From Bartonella bovis 91-4 (GTDB taxonomy: Bacteria; Pseudomonadota; Alphaproteobacteria; Rhizobiales; Rhizobiaceae): a stretch of 64,000 nucleotides of DNA. Where the stretch lies: assembly GCF_000384965.1 (NCBI RefSeq), contig NZ_CM001844.1, positions 903,341 to 967,340 on the forward strand. Direction: 5' to 3'. The position numbers and the translations under genes were made by a program. The notes under the pieces were generated by a model, which was not told the DNA's origin, made no database searches, and saw only the letters and a program-made list of their open reading frames with translations. Of the stretch, positions 43,785 to 52,549 are shown piece by piece (the stretch's first letter is position 1; the number at the start of each line of letters is the position of its first letter).

Positions 43785-45869
43785 TTACGCGTATTTTTTC
43801 TGAATCTCCTGAGCCACAGCCAAAGGAACAGGCTCATAATGATTAAATTGCATTGTATATTGAGCACGCCCCTGACTCATTGAGCGAAGCGTATTCACAT
43901 AGCCAAACATATTCGCCAAAGGAACCATAGCATTTACCACTGTTGCAATACCACGTACCTCAGTACCTGAAATTTGACCTCGACGAGAATTTAAATCACC
44001 AATTACATCTCCCATATAATCTTCCGGCGTTACAACCTCCACTTTCATGATTGGCTCAAGAAGTTGTGCGCCTGCTTTTTGCGCCCCTTCCCGAAACGCT
44101 GCACGCGCAGCAATTTCAAAAGCTAAAACAGAAGAATCAACATCATGATAACCACCATCAATCAGAGTGGCCTTCACACCAAGCATGGGGAAACCTGCAA
44201 GAGGTCCTGACCCCATAACACTTTCAATACCCTTCTGAACGCCTGGAATATATTCCTTAGGAATAGCACCACCAACAATTTTTGATTCAAACACAAAATC
44301 ATCACTATCATGAGGTTCAAAAATAATTTTCACACGAGCAAATTGCCCAGCACCACCAGACTGCTTTTTGTGAGTATAGTCAATTTCTGCAACTTTCGTA
44401 ATTGTTTCACGATAAGCAACCTGTGGCTGACCTACATTAGCCTCAACCTTAAATTCACGACGCATACGATCAACAATAATATCAAGATGTAACTCCCCCA
44501 TTCCAGCTATAATTGTTTGACCAGACTCCGAATCTGATTTAACACGAAATGAAGGATCTTCCGCAGCTAAACGATTAAGTGCAATACCCATTTTTTCTTG
44601 ATCTGCTTTTGTTTTTGGCTCAATCGCAATCTCAATAACAGGCTCAGGAAATTCCATTCTCTCTAGAATAACAGGTTTCAAAGGATCACAAAGAGTATCA
44701 CCTGTCGTCGTCTCTTTAAGACCCGCAAGAGCAACAATATCACCTGCAAACGCCTCCTCAATATCTTCACGAGAATTCGAGTGCATCTGAAGCATACGCC
44801 CTAAACGTTCTTTTTTTCTCTTCACTGTATTTTCAAGAGAAATACCTTTTTGAACCTTACCAGAATAAATACGACAGAAAGTTAATGACCCAACAAATGG
44901 ATCATTCATAATCTTAAAAGCAAGCATAGAAAGTGGAGCATCATCTGAAGACTCACGCGTTGTTTCAGTTTCAGTTTTAACATCAATACCACTAATAGCC
45001 GGAACATCAACCGGAGAAGGAAGATAAGAAACAACAGCATCTAATAACGGTTGAATCCCTTTGTTCTTAAAAGCCGTACCACAAAGAACTGGATGAAACT
45101 GAACCTCTATTGTCCCCTTACGAATAAGCGCCATAAGCTGTTCATTAGTTGGCATAACACCATCCAAATAAGCTTCCATAGCAGCCTCGTCAACCTCAAC
45201 TGCCATCTCAACTAATTTTTCACGATATTCTTCTGCCTTCTCTTTAAGTTCAACTGGAATTTCACTTACTGTAGCCGAAGCACCAATAGAACCATCCCAT
45301 ACAAGAGCTTTCATTTCAACAAGATCAACAACGCCTTCAAAATCATTCTCAGAACCAATTGGCAACTGAATAACAAGCGCCTTAGCACCCAATCGCAAAC
45401 CAACCATTTCTACGCTACGATAGAAGTCAGCTCCAATTTTATCCATTTTATTCACAAAAACCATACGCGGCACATGATATTTCTCAGCTTGCCGCCAAAC
45501 AGTTTCCGTTTGAGGTTCTACGCCAGCATTCGCATCCAATAAAGCTATCGCACCATCAAGAACACGTAAAGAACGCTCAACCTCAATTGTAAAGTCAACG
45601 TGCCCAGGCGTATCAATAATATTAAAACGTCGAATCCGCCCATCATGCCCTTTCCAAAAAGTTGTCGTCGCAGCGGACGTAATTGTAATACCACGTTCCT
45701 GCTCTTGCTCCATCCAATCCATTGTAGAAGCACCATCATGAGTTTCGCCAATTTTATGATTTTTACCGGTATAGAATAAAATACGCTCAGTCATCGTAGT
45801 CTTACCCGCATCAATATGCGCCATAATACCAAAATTACGATAATCTTCGATTTTATATTCGCGAGCCAT
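43785..45869 (-). CDS. fusA: Elongation factor G
   Basis: Ribosomal translocase GTPase. 694 residues: P-loop [16 protein letters not shown], switch [23 protein letters not shown], and the domain IV/V parts [17 protein letters not shown] and [22 protein letters not shown] precedes the ATG. Str group between rpsG and tuf. Confidence 0.99.
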   Translation of the reverse strand: MAREYKIEDYRNFGIMAHIDAGKTTMTERILFYTGKNHKIGETHDGASTMDWMEQEQERGITITSAATTTFWKGHDGRIRRFNIIDTPGHVDFTIEVERSLRVLDGAIALLDANAGVEPQTETVWRQAEKYHVPRMVFVNKMDKIGADFYRSVEMVGLRLGAKALVIQLPIGSENDFEGVVDLVEMKALVWDGSIGASATVSEIPVELKEKAEEYREKLVEMAVEVDEAAMEAYLDGVMPTNEQLMALIRKGTIEVQFHPVLCGTAFKNKGIQPLLDAVVSYLPSPVDVPAISGIDVKTETETTRESSDDAPLSMLAFKIMNDPFVGSLTFCRIYSGKVQKGISLENTVKRKKERLGRMLQMHSNSREDIEEAFAGDIVALAGLKETTTGDTLCDPLKPVILERMEFPEPVIEIAIEPKTKADQEKMGIALNRLAAEDPSFRVKSDSESGQTIIAGMGELHLDIIVDRMRREFKVEANVGQPQVAYRETITKVAEIDYTHKKQSGGAGQFARVKIIFEPHDSDDFVFESKIVGGAIPKEYIPGVQKGIESVMGSGPLAGFPMLGVKATLIDGGYHDVDSSVLAFEIAARAAFREGAQKAGAQLLEPIMKVEVVTPEDYMGDVIGDLNSRRGQISGTEVRGIATVVNAMVPLANMFGYVNTLRSMSQGRAQYTMQFNHYEPVPLAVAQEIQKKYA

Positions 45870-45896
45870 TCTATTTGCCTTAGATTTATAATATAC

Positions 45897-46367
45897 CTAC
45901 CAGCGATAATGAGAAAATGCACGATTAGCCTCAGCCATACGGTGCACATCTTCACGCTTTTTCACTGCAGAACCACGATTATTAGCCGCATCCACCAACT
46001 CTCCAGAAAGACGATCAATCATCGTCGTCTCATTACGCCCACGCGCCGCCACAATTAACCAACGAATAGCAAGGGCCTGACGACGGTCAGGACGAACATC
46101 AATTGGAACCTGATAAGTAGCACCACCAACACGGCGCGAGCGAACCTCAATATGTGGAGCAACATTTTCTAATGCCTGATGAAACAAAGCTACAGGATCT
46201 GTTTTTACTTTACCCTCAACCGCATCAAGCGCACCATAAACAATGCGCTCAGCAACAGATTTTTTACCATCAAACATAATGGCATTCATAAATTTTGTAA
46301 TGACCACATCACCAAATTTAGGATCTGGATTAATTTCACGTTTTTCTGCTCTATGACGACGGGACAT
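45897..46367 (-). CDS. rpsG: 30S ribosomal protein S7
   Basis: 156 residues; [20 protein letters not shown] and [22 protein letters not shown] are invariant. Head assembly protein contacting mRNA at the E site. 27 bases before fusA. Confidence 0.99.
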   Translation of the reverse strand: MSRRHRAEKREINPDPKFGDVVITKFMNAIMFDGKKSVAERIVYGALDAVEGKVKTDPVALFHQALENVAPHIEVRSRRVGGATYQVPIDVRPDRRQALAIRWLIVAARGRNETTMIDRLSGELVDAANNRGSAVKKREDVHRMAEANRAFSHYRW

Positions 46368-46386
46368 TGGCCTTGTCTCTCAATAT

Positions 46387-46758
46387 TTATTTCGGACGTT
46401 TCGCACCATATTTTGAACGGCGCTGTTTACGATTTTTAACACCCTGCGTATCAAGTAAACCACGAATAATGTGATAACGAACCCCAGGTAAATCCTTTAC
46501 ACGACCACCACGAATCATCACAACAGAGTGTTCTTGAAGATTATGCCCCTCACCAGGAATATAACCAATAACCTCAAACCCATTTGTTAAACGAACTTTA
46601 GCAACCTTACGAAGAGCAGAATTAGGCTTCTTCGGTGTTGTTGTATAAACACGAGTACAAACACCACGCTTTTGCGGATTCGCCTGAAGAGCAGGAACCT
46701 TATTACGCTTAACCGGCGCTATACGTGGCTTGCGAATCAACTGGTTTACGGTAGGCAT
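46387..46758 (-). CDS. rpsL: 30S ribosomal protein S12
   Basis: 123 residues from [15 protein letters not shown]. The decoding-site lysines are wild type: Lys43 in [10 protein letters not shown] and Lys88 in [12 protein letters not shown], so no streptomycin-resistance change is encoded. GAGGAAGGTT precedes the ATG. First gene of the supercluster, downstream of a roughly 260-base leader. Confidence 0.99.
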   Translation of the reverse strand: MPTVNQLIRKPRIAPVKRNKVPALQANPQKRGVCTRVYTTTPKKPNSALRKVAKVRLTNGFEVIGYIPGEGHNLQEHSVVMIRGGRVKDLPGVRYHIIRGLLDTQGVKNRKQRRSKYGAKRPK

Positions 46759-47025
46759 ACAACCTTCCTCTTTCAATCTATGTTCATCTCACCCATTCGG
46801 GCTTCTGTACTTTAATGTCTATCCCGATGCAATTGGAATAAAGACTTAAGCTTACACACCAAGTCGGGCACGCTTACACAGATAGCTTACCCGACTAAAA
46901 GCAGAGGAGGCACCTGCCTCTTGCACTAGTATTGGTTTTTATTTTTTTAAACAAACTCTGTTTGATATGAATTTCAGGGCAAAACCCTCAAATATTAATC
47001 ACTCTCACATCGGTTATGATGATTT
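46759..47025 (-). promoter_or_regulatory. Structured leader of the str operon
   Basis: Between the predicted start (about 47019) and rpsL lie three inverted repeats: AGGG/CCCT (46976-46979/46985-46988), GAGGCA/TGCCTC (46907-46912/46915-46920) and AGTCGGG/CCCGACT (46862-46868/46890-46896). The long leader with a 7-bp GC-rich stem suggests regulation by RNA structure or a protein, but no known leader family was recognised. Confidence 0.45.
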
Positions 47026-47054
47026 TTAATAGCGAGAACATATACATTCGTCAA
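47026..47054 (-). promoter_or_regulatory. Promoter of the str-S10-spc-alpha supercluster
   Basis: On the minus strand, TTGACG (complement of 47049-47054) and TATTAA (complement of 47026-47031) are 17 bases apart, close to the housekeeping sigma consensus. It directs transcription towards rpsL and is the only strong promoter seen for the ribosomal block. Confidence 0.7.
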
Positions 47055-47263
47055 GTATTAAACAGCAGAAAGTTTGTAAAAATGAAAATAAAGTAACATT
47101 ACGACACTTTTTTAATTTGGTTTTCAAAGAAATTACTGCAAAGCAAATTACTTTCTGTAATAATTCCACCCAACAAAAACAACTGCAATATATTATAGAG
47201 TTTTCAACATACTACTCTGTAATCACTTGCTAATTATATATATAATGCTTAAAAGTTAATGTC

Positions 47264-48055
47264 ATGAAAATTGCAACATGGAATATCGCTGGAATCAAAG
47301 CACGACATGAAACACTATGTAAATGGCTACAGAAAAATCAGCCTGATATAGTTTGCTTACAAGAGATTAAAAGCATTGACGCAAATTTTCCACGTGATGA
47401 AATCGAAACTCTAGGCTATCATATAGAGACACATGGACAAAAAAGTTTCAATGGTGTTGCGATTCTTTCCAAAAAAAGACCTGATGAGCTTATTCGTCGA
47501 TTACCAGGTGATGATAGTGATGAACAAGCACGTTATATTGAAGCTGTTTATTCAACAAATAAAGGGGTTGTCCGTGTTGCTTCTCTTTATCTTCCGAATG
47601 GTAACCCTATCAATAGCGAAAAATATCTTTATAAAATGAAATGGATGGAGAGATTGTACACACATGCAAAATCATTGCTTGCATATGAAGATCCCCTTAT
47701 TCTAGCTGGTGATTATAATGTTATTCCAACCCCCTTGGATGCAAAAAAACCTGAAGAATGGAAAAATGACGCTTTATTTTTTCCACAAACACGACAAGCG
47801 TTCCAGCGTATTGTTTATTTAGGTTTTTATGATTCTATCCGTAGTGTTACAGATGACTCTTCTTTTAGTTTTTGGGACTTTCAGGCTGGTGCATGGCCTA
47901 AAAATAACGGTATTCGCATTGATCATTTATTATTATCCCCAGAAGCTGTAGACCAACTTGTTTATGCTTACAGTCAAACAGAAGTAAGAGGATATGAAAA
48001 ACCATCAGATCACGTTCCTGTTTGGATTGAGCTCAATTCTAATTTAAAAATTTAA
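47264..48055 (+). CDS. xthA: Exodeoxyribonuclease III
   Basis: AP endonuclease and 3'-5' exonuclease of base excision repair. 263 residues of the endonuclease/exonuclease/phosphatase fold: MKIATWNIAGIKAR, metal ligand Glu in CLQEIK, GDYNVIPTPLD, and catalytic C-terminal RIDHLLLS and KPSDHVPVWI. Divergent to the ribosomal block; the ribosome binding site is weak. 126 bases before the importer operon. Confidence 0.96.
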   Translation: MKIATWNIAGIKARHETLCKWLQKNQPDIVCLQEIKSIDANFPRDEIETLGYHIETHGQKSFNGVAILSKKRPDELIRRLPGDDSDEQARYIEAVYSTNKGVVRVASLYLPNGNPINSEKYLYKMKWMERLYTHAKSLLAYEDPLILAGDYNVIPTPLDAKKPEEWKNDALFFPQTRQAFQRIVYLGFYDSIRSVTDDSSFSFWDFQAGAWPKNNGIRIDHLLLSPEAVDQLVYAYSQTEVRGYEKPSDHVPVWIELNSNLKI

Positions 48056-48113
48056 CCTTGTTATGAGGATAATTTTAAAAAAAATACTCACTTTAAATAA
48101 TAAACGTGCTACA

Positions 48114-48143
48114 TTGTTTGCGAAAGATATCCTAAAATATAAT
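48114..48143 (+). promoter_or_regulatory. Candidate promoter of gltIJKL
   Basis: TTGTTT (48114-48119) and a perfect TATAAT (48138-48143) are 18 bases apart, about 38 bases upstream of the gltI start codon. Confidence 0.5.
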
Positions 48144-48181
48144 AACTAAGAACAAAAATTATAAAGTAAATGGAGGAAATA

Positions 48182-49090
48182 ATGAAAAAATCATTATTAG
48201 CATTTAGTGCAGCGATTGTTATTGGGTTAACAAGTATGGCACAAGCTCAAAGCGATACACTGGAGAAAATTAAAACAACAGGAACAATCACTTTAGGTGT
48301 TCGCGAATCATCTATAGGTTTAGCCTATGCTATTGGTGATGGTAAATACACAGGTTTTCATACAGAAATGGCAGAATATATCATCGATGATATTTCAAAA
48401 AAAATTGGACAATCAATTAAAATCCATTATCTTCCTATTACATCACAGAATCGAATTCCCCTGTTGCAAAATGGAACCTATGATTTCGAATGTGGTTCTA
48501 CAACAAATGATTCTTCCCGCAATAAAGTGGCAGCATTTGCTTATACCACCTATGTTGAAGAAGTTCGAATTGCTGTGAAGAAAAATTCTGGTATTAAATC
48601 TATTGAAGATTTAAATGGTAAAACAGTTGTAACCACCACCGGTACAACATCTGTTCAGCTTATCCGTAAAAATAAACGCGCAAAAAACGTTAACTTCAAA
48701 GTTGTAACAGGTAAAGATCATGGGGATAGCTTTCTATTATTGGAATCTGGCCGTGCTGATGCGTTTGTAATGGATGTTTCAATTCTCTCTGGACATATTT
48801 CTAAATCAAAAAAACCATCCGATTATATAATTCTTGATACCGTTCTTTCAATTGAACCTATTGCCTGTATGCTTCGATTAAATGATAAAAAATTCGAACA
48901 AGAAATCAATAATAGTATCATGCGGCAAATCAAAGATGGTTCACTTGAAAAACTTTACAATAAATGGTTTATGGAACCAATTCCTCCTACAAACACCGTT
49001 ATCAATCTTCCCCTATCTCAATCAACAAAAACTGCTTGGGAAAATCCCAATAATAAACCTCGGGAACATTATATAGAAAACAACCTGTAG
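48182..49090 (+). CDS. gltI: Glutamate/aspartate-type periplasmic binding protein
   Basis: Solute-binding component of a polar amino acid ABC importer. The signal peptide MKKSLLAFSA...AQA is cleaved near residue 22. The mature part has the family-3 binding fold; PITSQNRIPLLQNGT, FECGSTTN and GKDHGDSFLLLESGRADAF match GltI of enterobacteria closely, favouring glutamate/aspartate. 302 residues from ATG 48182, preceded by GGAGG. First of four genes; a hairpin follows it. Confidence 0.93.
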   Translation: MKKSLLAFSAAIVIGLTSMAQAQSDTLEKIKTTGTITLGVRESSIGLAYAIGDGKYTGFHTEMAEYIIDDISKKIGQSIKIHYLPITSQNRIPLLQNGTYDFECGSTTNDSSRNKVAAFAYTTYVEEVRIAVKKNSGIKSIEDLNGKTVVTTTGTTSVQLIRKNKRAKNVNFKVVTGKDHGDSFLLLESGRADAFVMDVSILSGHISKSKKPSDYIILDTVLSIEPIACMLRLNDKKFEQEINNSIMRQIKDGSLEKLYNKWFMEPIPPTNTVINLPLSQSTKTAWENPNNKPREHYIENNL

Positions 49091-49108
49091 CATTTTAAAT
49101 TAAAGAAT

Positions 49109-49147
49109 AACCACACTCTCTAAAAATTGAGTGTGGTTGTATTTTTG
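49109..49147 (+). terminator. Intra-operon attenuator after gltI
   Basis: Perfect 10-bp stem AACCACACTC (49109-49118) / GAGTGTGGTT (49129-49138), then TTTTT at 49142-49146. It sits between the binding protein and the permease genes, where partial termination would give surplus binding protein. Confidence 0.8.
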
Positions 49148-49234
49148 TTAACTCTTCAATAAATTTAGCATGTGTAATGTAGCTGATTTATCCTCCCTAG
49201 CTAAGGGTGGAACAACTTTAGGAAATATTGACTA

Positions 49235-49987
49235 ATGGACTTTTCTTTCCTTTGCATAGATGATCTTAATCAAACACCAGTGATTGGATGTCTTGGAACT
49301 CCTGGTATAAGTCATACCTATTTGGATACGCTGCTCGAGGGCTTTAAAAATACCGCTATACTATCCATCTCTTCATTAATATTAGCTGTATTTGTTGGTA
49401 TTATTATAGGGACGATACGCACGCTGCCCCATACTTCCATTATCAATCGCGTACTTCGCGCTATTGGTCGTATCTGGGTAGAAGTTATGCGCAATATCCC
49501 CCTGCTTGTGCAGGTATTTTTATGGTATTTTGTTGTTCCTAAAATTTATCCACCAGCAATAAATTTTTCACCTATTGTATTAATAACTTGTGCTTTAGGA
49601 TTCTTCACATCTGCACGTGTCGCAGAGCAGGTTCGTTCAGCTATTGAATCTATCTCTTCTGGACAACGTTATGCAGCCATGGCAATGGGATTTACCACTG
49701 GTCAAAGTTATCGCTATATCTTACTACCACGTGCTATTCATACAATCATGCCCCCACTAACTTCAGAGGCAATGGGTATTGTAAAAAATTCATCTATAGC
49801 ATTTGCCGTCTCTATTAATGAATTAATGCAGTTCCAATATCAAACAATTGAAGAAGTAAGTCATGTTTATGAAAACTATTTGATTGTTACTGTTCTTTAT
49901 ATTGCCATAGCCTTATTCATTTTCGTTATAATGACAATTATTGAGAAAATGCTTAAAATTCCTAATTTTCAAACGGGGGGGTGTTAA
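49235..49987 (+). CDS. gltJ: Amino acid ABC transporter permease (GltJ-like)
   Basis: Inner-membrane permease of the HisMQ type, 250 residues with about five helices. The EAA loop is visible as EQVRSAIESISSGQRYAAMAMG near residues 130-152, followed by PRAIHTIMPPLTSEAMG. It pairs with the next gene to form the heterodimeric channel. The 3' end contains seven consecutive G (49975-49981) encoding Gly-Gly, which probably also serve as ribosome binding site for gltK. Confidence 0.93.
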   Translation: MDFSFLCIDDLNQTPVIGCLGTPGISHTYLDTLLEGFKNTAILSISSLILAVFVGIIIGTIRTLPHTSIINRVLRAIGRIWVEVMRNIPLLVQVFLWYFVVPKIYPPAINFSPIVLITCALGFFTSARVAEQVRSAIESISSGQRYAAMAMGFTTGQSYRYILLPRAIHTIMPPLTSEAMGIVKNSSIAFAVSINELMQFQYQTIEEVSHVYENYLIVTVLYIAIALFIFVIMTIIEKMLKIPNFQTGGC

Positions 49988-49989
49988 AT

Positions 49990-50706
49990 ATGACAGATTT
50001 TATGAATTCTTATTTTTGGCCCTATTTCTCTTTCAATTTTTCAGGTTTTGATTTTTCATTTTTTACTTTTGATATATTCCTCTCTTATATTTTACCGGGT
50101 CTGCTTTTTAGTGTTTTTCTAACACTTTTTGCAACGGTATTTGGACTTATCTTCGGCATATTATTAGCAATGACGCGGCTTTCTTCCATTAAGCTTCTCT
50201 CTTCGCTTGCTGTAATTTATATAACTGCTATGCGCTCAATACCACTTGTTATGGTTATCTTATGGTTTTTTATACTCTTACCTTTTCTAACGGGAACATC
50301 AATTGGCGCGAATAAATCAGCATTAATTACTTTTACTGCATTTGAAGCTGCTTATTTTGCTGAAATCATACGTGCTGGCCTTTCTTCAATACCGCAAGGG
50401 CAAAAATATGCAGGACAAGCTCTCGGAATGACATATTGGCAAAATATGTATATTGTACTTCTCCCTCAAGCCTTTAGAAACATGCTTCCTGTTTTTTTGA
50501 CACAGGTTATCATCCTATTTCAAGACACAACACTTGTTTATGCAATTAGTGGTAACAGCCTTTTAAACGGTTTTGATATTGTTTCTAACAATTTTGGCGT
50601 AAAACAAGAAGCTTATATTTTAGCAGCCATTTTCTATTTTGCCATCTGCTTTACATTGTCGCAGATAATTTTATACCTACAGAAAAAAATATCCATTATT
50701 CGCTAA
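49990..50706 (+). CDS. gltK: Amino acid ABC transporter permease (GltK-like)
   Basis: Second permease subunit, about 238 residues. EIIRAGLSSIPQGQKYAGQALG is the EAA loop contacting the ATPase. The ATG at 49990 is preferred over GTG 49981 since it follows the G-rich stretch at 8 bases and does not overlap gltJ. The N-terminus is Phe-rich. Confidence 0.93.
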   Translation: MTDFMNSYFWPYFSFNFSGFDFSFFTFDIFLSYILPGLLFSVFLTLFATVFGLIFGILLAMTRLSSIKLLSSLAVIYITAMRSIPLVMVILWFFILLPFLTGTSIGANKSALITFTAFEAAYFAEIIRAGLSSIPQGQKYAGQALGMTYWQNMYIVLLPQAFRNMLPVFLTQVIILFQDTTLVYAISGNSLLNGFDIVSNNFGVKQEAYILAAIFYFAICFTLSQIILYLQKKISIIR

Positions 50707-50718
50707 TAGGGGAAAAAA

Positions 50719-51465
50719 ATGTCTACTCATATGATCGAAATGAAAAATGTTTCCAACTGGTACGGCGAAGTTAATATTCTTAAAAACTGCACAACTAATA
50801 TTAATAAAGGAGAGGTTGTTGTAGTTTGTGGACCATCAGGTTCAGGAAAATCAACTTTCATTAAAACCATCAACGCTTTAGTGCCTTTTCAAAAAGGAGA
50901 AATTTGGATTAATGGTATACCAGTACACTCAAAACAAACAAATTTACCTAAATTGCGCAGCCACGTAGGAATGGTATTTCAACATTTTGAGCTTTTCCCA
51001 CATTTATCTGTCACGGAAAATTTAACAATTGCGCAAATTAAAGTTCTAAAACGCAGTAAAAAAGAAGCACTTGAACGTGGTTTATTATATCTTGAACGCG
51101 TTGGTCTTATCGAGCACAAAGATAAATACCCCGGTCAACTTTCAGGAGGCCAACAGCAACGTGTTGCTATCGCACGTGCCTTAACAATGGATCCACTTGT
51201 TATGCTTTTTGATGAGCCAACTTCTGCTTTGGATCCTGAAATGGTAGGCGAAGTACTAGATGTTATGATCAACTTAGCGGAAGAAGGTATGACAATGATT
51301 TGTGTGACTCATGAAATGAGTTTTGCACAAAAAGTATCAAAACGCGTAATCTTTATGGATCAAGGAACAATTTTTGAAGATTGTTCGTCAGAAGAATTCT
51401 TCTCTGACCCAAAAGCTAGAACACCACGTGCACAAGAATTTTTATCAAAAATTCTCAATCATTAA
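50719..51465 (+). CDS. gltL: Amino acid ABC transporter ATP-binding protein (GltL-like)
   Basis: ATPase that drives the gltJK channel. 248 residues: Walker [10 protein letters not shown] near residue 39, Q-loop [15 protein letters not shown], signature [15 protein letters not shown] and Walker [21 protein letters not shown] precedes the ATG. Last gene of the operon, followed by a perfect hairpin. Confidence 0.96.
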   Translation: MSTHMIEMKNVSNWYGEVNILKNCTTNINKGEVVVVCGPSGSGKSTFIKTINALVPFQKGEIWINGIPVHSKQTNLPKLRSHVGMVFQHFELFPHLSVTENLTIAQIKVLKRSKKEALERGLLYLERVGLIEHKDKYPGQLSGGQQQRVAIARALTMDPLVMLFDEPTSALDPEMVGEVLDVMINLAEEGMTMICVTHEMSFAQKVSKRVIFMDQGTIFEDCSSEEFFSDPKARTPRAQEFLSKILNH

Positions 51466-51499
51466 TTATTAGTGTGATGCGAAGCTATTTTTATTACAA

Positions 51500-51533
51500 G
51501 CCAATACATAAAACCAAAATTTTATGTATTGGC
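51500..51533. terminator. 14-bp perfect hairpin between gltL and exoR
   Basis: GCCAATACATAAAA (51500-51513) and TTTTATGTATTGGC (51520-51533) with a 6-base loop. It lies between convergent genes and can end transcription from both sides, although no long T run follows on either strand. Confidence 0.7.
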
Positions 51534-51564
51534 ATTAGAGGTGTATTATCGCAAATAAAATTTC

Positions 51565-52356
51565 TTAAGAATTACCTTTTTCAAGAATATCAATAGCTAA
51601 TGACATCGCTGTACGTCGTTCAAATTCATTGCAAATAGCAAAAGCCCGTTCTTGCATAGGACGAATCCAATTTTGATCCTCTACGTTCGCTTTTTCATAA
51701 GCTGCAGTTAACATCGCTACACCACGAACCGTTTCCCCTACCTGAAACAACATGTTTCCAAGCATAGCCTGAGCAGGAGAGTTTCCTTTCTTCGCTGCAA
51801 GCTGAAACCATCGCGCTGCTTGTATAGGATTTCTTTCCCCACCTTCACCATTTAAAAGCATTCTACCTAGATAATACTGAGCTTGAGGATTCCTATAATT
51901 CGTCGCAGCCTGCATATAAAGATTAACTGCATAAAAAGGATCAGCTTTTACAGGTGAATCAGGAAGACCTTTTTTAATATAGCCCGCAAGCTTAACTAGT
52001 GCATCAGAAACATAACTTTCATTCTCCGAGCCAGGATCAGCGCCTTTTTCAACAATATGCGCAAAATAATTATATGCTTTATAGTGATTTTCAGGCACAC
52101 CATCACCATTCGCATAAATATAACCAAGTTTCCAATTTGCGCCAATATGGCCCATATTAGCAGCACAACGTAAGGCTGAAATCGCTTGATCTGTTTGCCC
52201 ATTTTTATAAGCAGACATACCACGCTTAAAGAAATCAGATGAACGATTAATTACTTTTTGGTCAACATTCACATTTATTGCGTAAGCAGTAGAAAAACAC
52301 ACTCCTAAAGTAACAGTAATTGTAGTTATCTTGAATACTTTAAATCTATTTATCAT
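51565..52356 (-). CDS. exoR: ExoR-like periplasmic regulator with Sel1 repeats
   Basis: 263 residues: signal peptide (cleavage after TAYA, near residue 26), then at least four Sel1-type TPR repeats (ANWKLGYIYANGDGVPENHYKAY, AQYYLGRMLLNGEGG, AQAMLGNMLFQVGETVRG). The stretches PGSENESYVSDALV, AATNYRNPQAQ and the near-C-terminal NWIRPMQERAFA match what I remember of rhizobial ExoR. In Sinorhizobium ExoR binds and inhibits the sensor kinase ExoS in the periplasm and is lost at acid pH; the Bartonella kinase would be BatS. That role is inferred here. Monocistronic, convergent with gltL. Confidence 0.85.
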   Translation of the reverse strand: MINRFKVFKITTITVTLGVCFSTAYAINVNVDQKVINRSSDFFKRGMSAYKNGQTDQAISALRCAANMGHIGANWKLGYIYANGDGVPENHYKAYNYFAHIVEKGADPGSENESYVSDALVKLAGYIKKGLPDSPVKADPFYAVNLYMQAATNYRNPQAQYYLGRMLLNGEGGERNPIQAARWFQLAAKKGNSPAQAMLGNMLFQVGETVRGVAMLTAAYEKANVEDQNWIRPMQERAFAICNEFERRTAMSLAIDILEKGNS

Positions 52357-52549
52357 TAAAAATGATCCAATCTCATTACGCTATTGTGCCACCACAAATT
52401 TTTAAACATATATTTAAAACACTTTACCTTTTTACTATAAAATAAAGTATTATATAATCTCAATTGAAAAATACGTAATGAAAAAAATTATGGAATATAC
52501 TTTTAAAATAATTTTTGACTCTCATAAAAACGAACAAGCTAAAAATTTT

